The notes beneath the pieces were generated by a model. That model was not told the origin of the DNA and did not search any database. It saw nothing but the letters and a program-made list of their open reading frames with translations. A stretch of 64,000 nucleotides of DNA from Plectrocnemia conspersa (Eukaryota; Arthropoda; Insecta; Trichoptera; Polycentropodidae). Positions 38,043-49,500 of the stretch are shown one piece after another. The stretch covers positions 1,178,001 to 1,242,000 of the forward strand of contig VTFK01000029.1 in NCBI GenBank assembly GCA_009617715.1, given 5' to 3'. Both the position numbers and the translations under genes were made by a program. Numbering within the stretch: the stretch's first letter is position 1; each line of letters opens with the position of its first letter.

Positions 38043-38190
38043 TAATCTGTGATGATCAATCGAAATTATATTTATAATTCCGATATCTTAGACACGATAG
38101 AAATTTAAAAACACTAAGGTTCGTATGGGATTCGAACCCAGGTCTTTTAGCTCAATAGTCAGAGACTTAAACCACTCGTCTATCGTGCTG
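38043..38190 (-). repeat. tRNA-derived SINE, copy 1
   Basis: On the minus strand the head reads CAGCACGATAGACGAGTGG (A-box-like), then GACCTGGGTTCGAATCCCAT with a perfect pol III B box. A body follows (TCTATCGTGTCTAAGATATC) and the 3' end is TTGATCATCAC. The head cannot form a tRNA acceptor stem, and four related copies lie within 7 kb, so it is a SINE and not a tRNA gene. Confidence 0.65.
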
Positions 38191-38194
38191 GTCA

Positions 38195-38680
38195 ATTATT
38201 TAATATTTCTGTTGAGAAGCCGAATGGCTCGTAAAAGAGTAGCATTCTGAAGGCCGCGACAGGCAAGAATAAGGGACGCGATCGCGGTTTCTAAGGCACT
38301 AAAGCTTGCAGCTGAAAGATAGATTGTCGACACCATCCTTTAGCAACTAGATTAATTGATACAGTTTTATATCTTTGTTAAAGTATACAAATCTCAAGCT
38401 CGTAGGATGCACCCAGCTACCGCGTTATTTTTACGATTCAGAATTATATTTCTTAGATATTCATATATAATACAACAGGTGAAACAAGCACAAAACTGAG
38501 GCGAGGGGGAGGGGGAAAAAATAACATTATTTGCTAATATTTTAAAACTGCTTTTGTAAACAAATATTGTTGATTAGAAACAATATATTTTCTGAAGTAC
38601 CTTTTCAAAACCTAATATTTACGACCTGCTCCAATTTAATTAATCATCATGATATTCCTTGTTGAGATTATTATACTCTA
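38195..38680. other. Mixed spacer
   Basis: A moderate-GC stretch at 38215-38345 (GGCCGCGACAGGC, GACGCGATCGCGG) adjoins the SINE head. It may be further repeat sequence. The remainder is A/T-rich, with a purine run GGCGAGGGGGAGGGGGAAAA near 38500. Confidence 0.4.
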
Positions 38681-38683
38681 GGT

Positions 38684-38947
38684 CAGTGGTCGGCAAACTT
38701 ATTAGCCAAAGAGCCAAATATGTACATTACAACGGTTAAAAAAAATTGAGAGCCAAATCTATTTATTAATTTAGCAAACATTTATTATAATTTTCCAAAT
38801 CAACACAAAGACGTTTAAATTTAGAGCTCCATATTTCCTTATTTTTTAAATCGAATGCGCGAATGCACGTGGATATTTGTGCCAGAGCCGCACTTAAGGG
38901 GCCAAAGAGCCGCATGCGGCTCCGGAGCCGCACTTTGCCGACCTCTG
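38684..38947. mobile_element. Complete hAT-type MITE with 8-bp target duplication
   Basis: 264 bp bounded by inverted ends CAGTGGTCGGCAAACT and, reverse-complemented, CAGAGGTCGGCAAAGT, flanked by the exact duplication CTCTAGGT at 38676-38683 and 38948-38955. Subterminal AGAGCC/GAGCCGCATGCGGCTC motifs are typical of hAT elements. There is no transposase frame, so it is non-autonomous. Clean ends and an intact duplication suggest fairly recent movement. It sits immediately beside SINE copy 2. Confidence 0.9.
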
Positions 38948-38960
38948 CTCTAGGTGAACC

Positions 38961-39107
38961 TAATTTGTGATGATCGATTGAATTATAATTATATAATAAA
39001 TACTAATTCCAATTTCTCAGACGCGATTGAAAATAAAAAAACTAAGGTCCATATGGGATTAGAACCCATGTCTTTCAGATCAATAGTCAAATAATTAAAT
39101 CGTATTC
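38961..39107 (-). repeat. tRNA-derived SINE, copy 2
   Basis: Same family and orientation as copy 1: minus-strand TGGGTTCTAATCCCATATGG (B box with one change), TCAATCGCGTCTGAG body and CAATCGATCATCACAAATTA end. The head is more decayed. Confidence 0.6.
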
Positions 39108-39204
39108 TTAATTAAATGGAGGAGAAGAAAATTTAAGATAATATAAGTAAAAAATATTTATAATGCAATTTTATGGTATTTTAGCATTCAATTATCTTTA
39201 ATTA

Positions 39205-39340
39205 TTGTCAGTGAGTTATACATGAAAGGCCTGGGATTGAATATCATGTGAATTCTGGAGTTTTTCAATTTCAATCGTATTTGGGAGATCAGAATTAATG
39301 AGCATTTTGTAATTATAGATTCGATTTATCATCACTTATA
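39205..39340 (+). repeat. tRNA-derived SINE, copy 3
   Basis: Opposite orientation and more diverged: GGCCTGGGATTGAATATCAT replaces the B box. The body TTTCAATCGTATTTGGGAGA and end TTCGATTTATCATCAC match the family. Confidence 0.5.
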
Positions 39341-39344
39341 AGGT

Positions 39345-40080
39345 TTTGATAGATTTTTATCAATTTCACGGATGAATACTTAAAATAAATTTGAGCTAGG
39401 TTGTCCATAGTCTCATATGTTGGTTGTAAGTTGTAATACTGTGTTATAGACAATAAAATGAATGTCACTGATTTACAGATTTTTTTTTTAGTCTAGTGCC
39501 TCATAATTAATTAGTAGTTGCTGATTGTGTTTACACAGTTGTTACGCATTAAGCTAACATTTGTTATATTTCAATGGAATAATAATAGTTAATAAATATA
39601 AAATGATGAGAAATGTCTTGAGACTATTAATGCTTTCTTTATGATTATTTTTAATTAAGTTTTGCAGATTTACTAAAAAAATTTCGTTAAAATTATTTAT
39701 GATCGAATAGATGTTAATATTATTTTTCTTAAATAAATAGAGAGCCGAAAAATAAAACATTACACATTAAATGATATTATTTTCATATTACTTTTCAAGT
39801 GTAACAGTTTAAAAATGAAAAAAAAATTCAGTAACTTCTCAATCGCCAGTTTCACTAAAAGAGGACCAAAATAATAACAGAAACGATGACAGAAAATATG
39901 GAATTATTGGTATGATAAAAAGCTATGTAAAGTAGGATACAAAATATGGAAAGATATGCTAGAATTTATATTTGTTCTTAAATTGATTTTTATTTTTATA
40001 GAAATTTACAAATCAACGCTAAAACCTCAGGCAATTAAAAATGGTATGTTTCATTTAAATATATTTATATAATTAGTATT
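39345..40080. other. AT-rich spacer
   Basis: Nothing recognised. Confidence 0.6.
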
Positions 40081-40100
40081 TATACGCCACTGCATTTCAG

Positions 40101-40245
40101 CGCAGCAAGACCGACCTATTGCACTTTCAAGTCGGGCTTTAAACAACTGCAAACTGGAAAAGTGGACGCGGAGCCAGTTTCGCACCCTGACTTGTTCACC
40201 ACCAGTGGCATCTGCACATCGGCACCCTTCACTGTGCTGCCACCC
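40101..40245 (+). CDS. Candidate internal exon, 145 bp
   Basis: A good acceptor (CTGCATTTCAG, ending 40100) and a donor (GTAAGA, starting 40246) bracket a GC-rich block. One frame is open throughout: 48 codons starting at 40102, including TYCTFKSGFKQLQTGKVDAE and HPDLFTTSGIC. The peptide is not low-complexity, but I recognise no domain. The donor's exon side (CACCC) is not the usual CAG, which weakens the case. A second splice-like motif lies 171 bases downstream at 40416. Confidence 0.33.
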
Positions 40246-40399
40246 GTAAGATGGATATGCGCTGGTCGAGGGGAACGCGCGGTCGTTAATTCAACGCATT
40301 CAATTTCAAATCGGCGATTTGATTTTGTGATTTGTCAGACTTGATCCTGATTTTGCACTTATGCTCTTTTGCTAACAATGATCGCGGAATAATTTGATT

Positions 40400-40422
40400 G
40401 TCATTATTGTTCGCAGGTGAGC
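40400..40422 (+). promoter_or_regulatory. Recursive-splice-like motif
   Basis: ATTATTGTTCGCAG|GTGAGC (junction 40416/40417) abuts a 3' splice site and a 5' splice site with no exon between. This is the signature of ratcheting points in very long insect introns. The pyrimidine tract is imperfect. If real, it implies a long plus-strand intron through this region. Confidence 0.35.
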
Positions 40423-40680
40423 TGAGGAGGAAGCTGTCGCCATTGGTCACTCTTCGGACGTGGGAGGGAATGTAAGAAGAGGTCAGCCAATGGCATTTGT
40501 TGAAAGAACTTGGCGTGAAGGAATTCCGTGCTCGTTTTCCCACAATGGCATTCTTGTGAGCCGACACGACTCAATTGTGGAAAATGTGCGGCTGACAACG
40601 CCGGTGATTTGTCAGAAAATAAATTGTCTTTTAAATGACCGAATAAATAAAAGAGAAAAATATATATATATAGCAAATCC
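40423..40680. promoter_or_regulatory. GC-richer island
   Basis: Island downstream of the splice-like motif with four overlapping, mutually out-of-phase frames (two on each strand). No frame is convincing. Likely regulatory. Confidence 0.3.
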
Positions 40681-41330
40681 ATAAAACGAAACTTGAAGGA
40701 TATGCAAAAGAAACGGTCTTAGTTACATGCTTAGACTTCACTGTAATATTATGTCAATATATATTTTTTTGGTAAAAAAATAGTTAATAATGCCTCTACT
40801 AATAATGAAGGTCTTTGTAAAAAATCAGAAAAGGAACAATACGAAAATTAACTGATATACATTTTATATATATAGAATAGAAAATAATAAATTTTATTTT
40901 TAATTAATAAGAGTAAACTATATAGCTCATTGTCTTTCCAAAATGATTATATTTATATTACAAACAATAAAGATAAGTTAGAATTGCTAATAATATAATT
41001 TATCAATTTATAAAATAATATACTTTAAAAGGAACTAATTACAAGACTAAAAATTAGCATATATTTCTTGACTATTCAAAATAAATATAGTCTAAAATAA
41101 TATAATAAAGTTTATAAGACATATTGCTATGAATTATTAAAAGCAAACATTATTTTAAGTATAATAATAAAATCATTAATGTCATAAAATAATAGTGTTA
41201 TTATCATGTACAAAAAACATTTATACATCCTCATCTTAATTTATGCAAATAATAACTTATATTATATATTTCCAATACCAATATTTTTTAAAACGAATGA
41301 GTGACAAAAAACGAATGTTTTATTATGGGA
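40681..41330. other. AT-rich spacer
   Basis: Nothing recognised. Confidence 0.6.
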
Positions 41331-41600
41331 GCCAATTCTTCGATTTCTCGCTACTTTGACCCTCTGATAGACAATTCATTGAAACTATAGCAATTATCGA
41401 CTCGGAAAATCTCGCACAGAAGTCAGGTAAGGTCATAAAGCCGATGCACGTAAGTCATGAGCGTGCGAATGCATTATACTGCACATTATATTTTGCTAGG
41501 AATTCGTGACAGGGAATCGGAAAAGCGTTTTTATCAGACAACTTTATCTAATCACATGAAAACTCGCTTCAATAGCGCATAATATCGATTGACCTGATAT
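41331..41600. promoter_or_regulatory. GC-richer island
   Basis: Short island containing AAGTCAGGTAAGGTC (a donor-like word without an acceptor nearby) and GATTTCTCGCTACTTTGACC. Non-coding. Confidence 0.25.
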
Positions 41601-41929
41601 ATTTTACATACACAATATGAAAAAATAGTACTTCGATATGTTTGTTCGTGTAAAATAATTTATTTCGTTTTCTAGCGATGTAATTGATTAAATTTAGGCA
41701 AAAATAAACGAAGTGTGCTAGAGTAAAGCTATTTATATATTATAAATATCCAATTAATAGCGTTTTTAAAACAATAAATAAAGGCTTGAATATGTGCAGT
41801 TTTTCATAATGAAGAATAGTGAATACATATGAACATCCAAACGATGTATTGAACAAAAATCATTTGGCATAGCAAAACATAATTTCCTCCATCCTTTATG
41901 TATAATATAATTTTATTTTAATGCATTGT

Positions 41930-42310
41930 CCGCTAGATAGTGATCGTTACAGGCTAGTCCATTTTCTCGGTCGTCGAACCTGGCCAGGTTAACGATGGCA
42001 ACAATTGACCGGAAGCGAGTCTGCTCTGATGATGGAACGGAAGCTGTCGAACGGCGGAACTACACCTATGACGGTGGTGACATCACTGGGTCCGTTTCGG
42101 AGCGTCTCCGTCTTGACATTAATTTCCACCTAAATCTCTTAATCTGGCTATACGGATACTAGCATGTAGCAATCGGTGACTAATTATGATGCAACGTGGA
42201 AAAGCTCTCGCTAATCGTCTTAAGCTCGCACACGTCGTCAAAGCTCGGCGAAATTGAATGACGGCAGAAAACGCGAGCGGGGAAATACGATTGTCGAGGA
42301 AATTAAGGGA
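41930..42310. promoter_or_regulatory. GC-richer island hosting a small ORF
   Basis: Unique-looking block of CpG-containing sequence around the ORF at 41995; the 3' half (42190-42300) is non-coding. Confidence 0.3.
41995..42162 (+). CDS. Candidate small ORF, 55 aa
   Basis: AACGATGG start; frame MATIDRKRVCSDDGTEAVER ... GSVSERLRLDINFHLNLLIW, stop TAG at 42160-42162. Open upstream without a stop for 19 further codons. The composition is balanced and protein-like (mixed charge, few runs), unlike the A/T-rich chance frames. No family recognised and no donor within the frame. Could be a sORF or a 3' exon; chance in a 50% GC island remains possible. Confidence 0.25.
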   Translation: MATIDRKRVCSDDGTEAVERRNYTYDGGDITGSVSERLRLDINFHLNLLIWLYGY

Positions 42311-42945
42311 GATTATTTTTTTTTTATATGTATATGCATTTTTTTTTATAAAAGCTATTTATTAATATGTATAACTATGAATGGTCAATAAATTAAAATG
42401 AAACATGCGTTCCGTAAAAATTATTTTCTTTACAAAATGTACTTCACTCTCCCATCAACAAAAATGTATAAATATATTTATTTAATATTTTCAAGATACA
42501 ATATTGCTGTTAAAATATATTATATAAAATATACATTTAAATTGCGAACTCCTGGTATAGAAAGTACAAAAAGTATAAAATCTATGAAAATGCTTAATAG
42601 CCGATTCACTCAAAATTACTCGTAGATACTACCGAAGAAATGCAGATTAAATTAGTTATAGAAAATAAAATAATAAAACTCTACAATAATAAATTGAATC
42701 AGAAAGCATAATAAGAGAGAGGCATAATCAGATAAATCTTATCTAACAAATGTTTCTCGTATTTGGGAATGTAATATATTTTTAATTTAATTATTACATG
42801 GGCATATGATACAATTGCATATATCAAGATGTTAATTAAAAAATCTTAAAAATATTTCCAAGTAGATAAAATGTAAGTTTCATATATGTATGTATATACA
42901 TGTGTTATTGGTGTAAAATCAACCCAGCGTCATTAAATTTTAAGA
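42311..42945. other. AT-rich spacer
   Basis: Nothing recognised. Confidence 0.6.
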
Positions 42946-43032
42946 ATCGCCAAGGATAAAGGAGCGCTCACACGAGTCACCGTTCAGCTGAAGGGCCCCT
43001 AAAGAGCGAAGCGGCAATGCAAATAATTTCGC

Positions 43033-43071
<39 letters not shown>

Positions 43072-43440
43072 ATACTACTTTCATCCGCGTGAAATCTCAT
43101 TCTTGGTACGTTTCAGTTTTTAATCGCATCTGAAACTTTGTGGAGTAAAATCGTTTGCACCCTTGAAACGTTCTGAAAAGGAATAGCTGCGAGCATCACC
43201 TGTGAACACAACGCTTCCTTTCAAACGCGACGCTCGAAACTACCTCTTCCATTGTAAAGGAAGATACTTTTTTATCTTCTCGGCACTCCGGGCTCGTGTT
43301 CAATTATACGAATGCACCGTATAATTATTTTTTCTTCTCGTGGGCGCGTGTAATAAATATTAACGCCTGTAACGCGCTTCATTTGCACATAGAAAACGAT
43401 TTGTCTAAAACCCGAAAGAATATATCCTTATCAAACTTTA
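42946..43440. promoter_or_regulatory. GC-richer island with CT tract
   Basis: Island with a (CT)16 tract, then repeated GAAACTTT/GAAACGTT-like words and a CACCTGTGAACACAACG segment. CT/GA tracts in such islands are typical GAGA-factor/polycomb-element-like features. Non-coding. Confidence 0.35.
43037..43068. repeat. (CT)16 microsatellite
   Basis: Uninterrupted CT dinucleotide run followed by T6. Confidence 0.95.
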
Positions 43441-44370
43441 TTGAGTATTGAATAAGAGTGCAACAAACATAGATAAGAAAAGCAATCATACAATATATTT
43501 TCATATATTTAAGAAAATTATATTGTGGCTAATATTTTATTTCTTAGTTCCTTGGCATGAGCCATTAGCTTCGGTAACAATTTTTTTTTTATATTTTCAG
43601 GGCAAAAAAAACACGCGTTTCAATCATTAACTATCAATGTTATTTAATGTTTATTTGTTTGTAGTTTTATAAAGTTTTTTAATTAATGGTTTAAGAAAAT
43701 TTTATCATACAGCATCAAATATATATTTTATGAATTCTTGCTGTAATTTGCTATAATTTTCTTTAAAATTAGATCCCAAACATCAGCTTAGTTAATTACT
43801 TTAAATTATTCATAGGATAATATTATAATAAAATCTCCTATTATTTTAATTAATTTAGACATATTTTTTTGGTAATAAATTGAACTTTATTACTAATGTT
43901 GGCACACTAAAACTCTCTTTGAATTTTTTTCAAAAAAAGAAAACCTAAAGACAACAGAAAAGAAAACAAAAAAAAATTACATAGGACATGCACGTCTTCC
44001 ATACATCTAAGGGGTGACAGAAAAGATATGAAGAATCCTAATGAAGCGCAATATCAGAACTATTTTCCTATCTAAAAACAAAATTGGTTCAATGCTTCCA
44101 ATTGGAAAAGATCGTTTAAAAAATTAATCCCAAGGTGTGTATAAAATCTCGTGTGCAGATTGCGATAAAATAGACGTATCGCACACCGAAGGAATGAACA
44201 CAAAAATTCTGTAAAAAATAGTAATTATACCCTAAAATTGATTTTAGTAGCACAAAAACCTTAGCTTATATTAAAAATCTTTTTGTTCATACAAAACGCG
44301 AGTCGCTTGAATTAGAAATTCACAAAAATATCGCTATAAACAAGAGAGATAATAGTAGCATATTATCTCT
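43441..44370. other. AT-rich spacer
   Basis: A/T-rich. The part at 43980-44300 has a richer vocabulary (GGGGTGACAGAAAAG, ATCGCACACCGAAGG) and may be an old transposon remnant, but no frame or terminus is visible. Confidence 0.4.
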
Positions 44371-44561
44371 TGGCTTCCGGTTTTGGAGTCTTTGCGAATA
44401 AAATCACATAAAATTGTCAATTGCCACACAATTACACAAACACATTAACACAGACACAAATGACGCGTCACGGTCAAATGGACAATTAATTAATATAAGT
44501 AATACTGCCCCACCGAAATGTATATATGACAAGATCAAGGACCAGAGCGGCATTTACGGAT
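44371..44561. promoter_or_regulatory. GC-richer island
   Basis: Non-coding island upstream of the MAGAS copy 2, with ACGCGTCACGG and CCACCGAAATG words. If copy 2 is a first exon, this would be its 5' UTR/promoter. Confidence 0.3.
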
Positions 44562-44645
44562 AATTCGTGACCATGGCTGGAGCATCTCGGCCGAAATACA
44601 ATATAAAAAGAAAGTAAGCGAAAATCGCAATGAATCCCGAGATTT
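44562..44645 (+). repeat. Duplicated MAGAS-type element, copy 2 / possible first coding exon
   Basis: Partner of 11264-11339. ATG at 44573 in a strong context (GACCATGG) opens MAGASRPKYNIKRK, cut by a donor-like AAA|GTAAGC after 44613, in phase 2. Without splicing the frame stops at TAA two bases later. Homology to copy 1 continues past the donor (TCGC...GAATCC...ATTT), so the duplicated unit includes intron-side sequence. It could be an alternative first exon or a small dispersed repeat. I do not recognise the peptide. Confidence 0.4.
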
Positions 44646-44691
44646 CAAAATACAAACATATATATTTTTATTATAAAATCAAGTATTTAAT

Positions 44692-44743
44692 AGCACGATA
44701 GACCAGTGGTATAAGTTAGTGACTAATATCTGAAAGATCTGGC
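44692..44743 (+). repeat. SINE head, copy 4
   Basis: TAGCACGATAGACCAGTGGT matches the A-box head of copy 1 with few changes, then decays; no B box or body follows. Partial copy. Confidence 0.5.
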
Positions 44744-44899
44744 TATTTTAAATTTTCTAGCTTTGCAAAAAAATGTCAGAGACGAGAGATATTGATTTAT
44801 TTATAAATGAAAAAGAAAAAAAAATTAGATAGTGGAAGTAGATACAGTGTTGATCTAAAAAAGTAGCATGGCGCATGAAAAAATATTTATAGCGTTTTT

Positions 44900-45025
44900 G
44901 GCACTAGATTATATCAAGCAACCATCAGTGATTAATACCTAAAAAGACTGGGTTCAAATCCCATATGAACCCTAGAATTTTTCAATTTTCATCGTATCTA
45001 GGAGATAGGAAATAGTGATATTTAT
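44900..45025 (+). repeat. tRNA-derived SINE, copy 5
   Basis: GACTGGGTTCAAATCCCATA (B box), then TTTTCATCGTATCTAGGAGA, matching the family body. The head is diverged. Polarity is opposite to copies 1 and 2. Confidence 0.6.
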
Positions 45026-45029
45026 ATAT

Positions 45030-45540
45030 TTAAAATCCGAAAATATCAGCGCATGATATCTATAATTTTAGCTGTAATTAATATAATAGCTATGACTGAT
45101 TGACAGACTTTGAACGTAATCTGTCTTATTACTTACTAAGTATATGTTTATTTTTTATACCGTTGTAATGCATTTAGGCTGACGGTTGCCATGTTATAAA
45201 GTACATTTAAAATAAATAAATAAAAATTAATGTTTTTTACATTTATAATTAGAGTCACTCTTTTATTTATAAATATAGTATATATATCTTTTTTATATAA
45301 TATAAATATATGCTCATATATATATATTCCTTAATTTGTTATTATTTAATCTTGATTCAAGAAATTTAAATTATAAAATATAGTACCAGAAATAAAGAAC
45401 CACTTAATTGTGATTATTATTAAATTTGTATGTATTAAAAGAATTTATAACGTAGGTAATGATTAAAACCGTAGCTATATACTTTATTGAGGTCGCAAAA
45501 TTCATAAAAAAATATGAGACTTACATTTAAAGATAATCAA
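45030..45540. other. AT-rich spacer
   Basis: Nothing recognised. Confidence 0.6.
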
Positions 45541-45700
45541 TTATCAGTAAAATAGCAAAGTGCCCAATTACTGCCAGATGGAGCGCCAAGCGCAGCGATG
45601 CAGGTCGCGTACTCTCTCAGTCTCTTAGCGACTGCCGAACAAACAACACGTGATAATGATGGCTTGCGGCTTACGATTTCCATAACAGATTCGAACATAT
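45541..45700. promoter_or_regulatory. Small island with initiator-like site
   Basis: GGAGCGCCAAGCGCAGCG followed by CTCTCTCAGTCTC (insect-type initiator TCAGTC near 45616). Could be a TATA-less start site on the plus strand; no ORF follows. Confidence 0.25.
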
Positions 45701-46480
45701 AAATAATCATAAGTTCTTTGAATTAGTATAATTAAAGTATGTGACATTAAAAATACATTTATTCCCACGTGTATAAATAAAACTATTGTTTTATAAAATG
45801 TAACCCACAAAGAATTTTACTTAACTAAGCTACATTGATAATTAAAAAAAGTATGGATCGTCACAAAATGGGAGAGTCGAAAATAAAAATAGTTTGCGCA
45901 CCACTATTCTAGTGTTAGGTATCTACAATATTTAAAAATATTTGAAAAATTATTAAAAAAAATATAAATATGTATATTTAAAAAAAAATATACTTTTAAA
46001 AGTCGTACAAGTAAATTAATAACTATATACTATTATATACGTATGTTTATTTTTATAATGCATACATTTGAATAGCTTTATACAAAAATCATATTAGGTG
46101 TATCCCTTTTTAAATCATAGAAGAGGGTGGATGGATTATTTTACGATAATTTTGCAAAAAAAAAAAAAAAAAGCATTTAAAAGACACTGAAAGAAAATGA
46201 TTCTTTTCCATTGGTCTATTGTTTATTTAATGTGTGATATTAAATAGAACAATAATTATTAAAATTTATTTACAGTTAGTAGGATTTTGTAGATACAATT
46301 AAACGACTTTTAAATCAAGTTACTAAGAAAATTTTGAAAATTTTTCATTTCAATTAGTATGTATATGTTTTATAGATAACAATTTTATTTTGAGGGTCTA
46401 CTGAAAAGAATCGGTCAAAATGATGAAAAATATTAAAACAACTACTAGTTTCTGTCATATAGAGAGCAATTGTCACAGTT
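45701..46480. other. AT-rich spacer
   Basis: A/T-rich with an A-run near 46155-46172. Confidence 0.6.
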
Positions 46481-47400
46481 TAAAACAATAATCAACAGCT
46501 GTTGCGAATTATCTTATTCTTTAATTTATGTAGCTTTTATCTTAAGCCCTTTCCGTTTCCGTCTCTGCAGCGCCGAGATAAACTGAGCTTATCGCAAACA
46601 TTTCTTTCTCGCTTTTAAATAATATTCCAAAAAAAAAAATAACGCGATAACTAAAAACTAATGATCAATTTTAATTTCCACTCGTGACTTAACGCCGGCT
46701 AAGTTTCAGATTACAAATAAAACAGACGCCCACGAACCAACACAATAATTATCAACAAGGACAAAGTTCCCTTGTTGTGTTTGCTACAATAAGTGCACAC
46801 AATAATAATAATAATTTATATGTGACTATATAGTATTAAGATTCGATAATTGCATATATATAATACGTGTATTATTATAAATTTGCGGAATAAAAATTAC
46901 CTTGTACAAGGACATGCAACTCCTACATGAATACTCGTATGAATCAATCGCACTTTCGATGATGATCACTTATTATGATGATCTTGGATTATCTACTGAA
47001 TCTGAAAAGAAACAAAATTCATATAGTTAGTTTACGCGCGCTTAGAATAAAATTTCATGCAAACTACCGCCATCTATTGCTTGATAGCAAAACTATTTTT
47101 TCTAATATTTTCTGAATTTAATATTTAATTTACTATTTTTATATTGGACGCTAATTTACATCGATGAATGTATTTTTGTTATTTTATTTCAAGTTGAAAG
47201 GGGAATGACGTTTGACGCAATTTGCTTGATAGTTTCGTTACACATGCAAGTACACCCTCAACAGCTGATAGTAACACATACCCCTAATTGTCGTGGTGTC
47301 AATCGATTAGAGCTAATTGCCCTTAATGTAACCAATGCATGTACATAGATACTCACATAATATCACTATGAACTAACGATACGATTTTACGTCATGTTTT
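46481..47400. promoter_or_regulatory. Interrupted GC-richer islands
   Basis: Islands at 46490-46620, 46680-46800, 47030-47085 and 47200-47400. CAGCTG E-boxes lie at about 46497 and 47262, and CCGCCATCTATTG near 47067. Non-coding. Confidence 0.3.
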
Positions 47401-48204
47401 AATAATTTGACGTAAATAAAAATGTATTATTAAAAAATTTATATATAGATAGATTTAGACAGATAAAAATCGATTAAGTCGCGATGCAAATTTTTAATAT
47501 ACGATTTCATATTAAAATAACAGTTGTGAGGCATCTATGGGCAATCTGTAAAAGTAATATAATATATTGATTTTTATTCAATTTTTGACATCTGTTGGCA
47601 GTGTGAAGAACTAAATCATTGATTTTTTCAAATGGATCTTTAATATATAAAAATCCCGATAGATGTCCTAATACTTTTTATTTATATGTAATACTATTTT
47701 ATTGAGCTAACAAAATATTTTATAGTAAACTGATGTATTTGTAACTTTTTTTAGTAATATTTAGTTTTAAACCAAAATTGAATATGCTGTATATGCAGAC
47801 ATAGTGATCCAAAAAATATTATTTTAAAATTAATGCTCTTGTCTCATGAAAAATATAATAAATGTAAAATCATTTAAGCAATATATTTTCAAACGATAGT
47901 GTTCTAACTAAATATATATTTTTATAATGTGTTTAATACAATATTATCATTTTATTTATTTCAAACGGTTGTTGTGTTAATAACAACATTGATTTTAAAT
48001 TGTTTCATTGTATTTAAATTTTTCAGTAGCATTAAATATATTAAAAAAATACTTGATTTTCACAAATTGAAGTATATACAAATACATTTTTTTAGTAATA
48101 CAAAATAGTACATATACATAAAAATATTAATACAGAGCTTTCAATATTTATTTACTTTTTATTTGACTTTTATATTAATATGTGATTCGTTTATGCCAAA
48201 ATTT
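47401..48204. other. AT-rich spacer
   Basis: Nothing recognised. Confidence 0.6.
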
Positions 48205-48515
48205 TCAAGCGTGCTTATATGTAAATTATCCTTGCTACGCGTGCTACGACGTGTGCTACGGCGTTAGTGAAATTGATATAATTTAAGCGACGCTTAGCGG
48301 AATTGCCTAATTGTTTGCGTGTATTTCTTGTAAACTTCCGAGCAAAGTGATGGCAAAACCGGAAAAGGAAATGTCTCATTTGCGTAGAAGGGCTAAATAA
48401 GCGAGTCCTAAACGGCACGGGGCAAATCACGCGACCATTTGCGGCCGATTCGTAGAAGTGCCGTGGAAAGGTCGACTACGACCGGAAATGTAGTGTAAAA
48501 GTTTAGATTTGACGC
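48205..48515. promoter_or_regulatory. GC-richer island with GCTACG repeats
   Basis: Starts with three close copies of a GTGCTACG/GCTACG word (48234-48265). The rest is unique and CpG-rich (GCGACGCTTAGCGG, CATTTGCGGCCG). The 71-codon minus frame is not recognisable. Confidence 0.35.
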
Positions 48516-49260
48516 TTGAGATAAATATGTATCTATGTATACAATGTCTCAGTCTATCTACTGTTTTATATTGTTTAAATAAATATAATCAAATAAGTGC
48601 TCTAATAAATATAAATTAAATGAATAAGAACTTAACTAAATTAATAATTGTATCTATTTAAAATCTTTGTAACTCGAAATTATTAGATTATTTGCTGTTT
48701 ATTTCTTACATAAAAAAAATGCTACAAATAAATAAATATAAAATCTAAAAGCAGGAGATAAAAAGATTTTTACTCGATCTATATTACTATTTCATCTTGA
48801 TCTACTTGTACCTCTAGCGGTGAGTAGCATTAATATAATTTTATGGTATACAGTAGTTTCATATGTGTTCATATATTTACTTCTATTTTAAATCTAAATG
48901 TATTATTTTATTTGTGATTATAGTATCATAAAACTACACATTAACAAAATTCGATGTATACATAACGTGTACAAATTTTAATTCGAATTATATCGGTTCG
49001 GTGAACGAGAGATAATCGAAAGTTCACTGCACATATTTAGTATATGTTAAAATGTCACTACTATTATTATCTTGAAAATGCACAACGAATAAAAAAATAT
49101 ATACATATAAATAAAAATAAAAATCAAATACTGCAGTTGCAGCTAAAATAAAAATTTATTTAAAGGAATGGAAATAAAATAAAAAATAAATAAATTAAAA
49201 TAAGGTTTATTAAATACAAAAAAATACATAAACATAAAAATAAAATAATATTTAAATTTA
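48516..49260. other. AT-rich spacer
   Basis: A/T-rich, near-continuous AAATAAAATAA-type repeats at 49080-49260. Confidence 0.6.
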
Positions 49261-49500
49261 AAATATATTTACATGCACACCTTCTTAATAATACCACAAC
49301 GGGGGCACACACAAGTAATAACGAAAAATCGTAATAACGTCAAAATTCAACCCTTTTCTTCTTCGAGACCGCTGCTATTAGCCCGTCGAATGAATACACG
49401 CGAATCCCCTAAAGTTTATAGCAAACAATGGCAACGAACTGGAAGTTTCGTTTTATAAAAAGCTTTAGAGCTGATATTGCAGAACTTGACGGGGACGCAT
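49261..49500. promoter_or_regulatory. GC-richer island
   Basis: Short island (ACAACGGGGGCACACAC, TTCGAGACCGCTGC). Non-coding. Confidence 0.25.

Noticed and set aside
38100..38190. tRNA gene on the minus strand (A and B boxes present)
   Set aside because: No acceptor-stem pairing between the ends, and several diverged copies with a shared non-tRNA body show it is a SINE.
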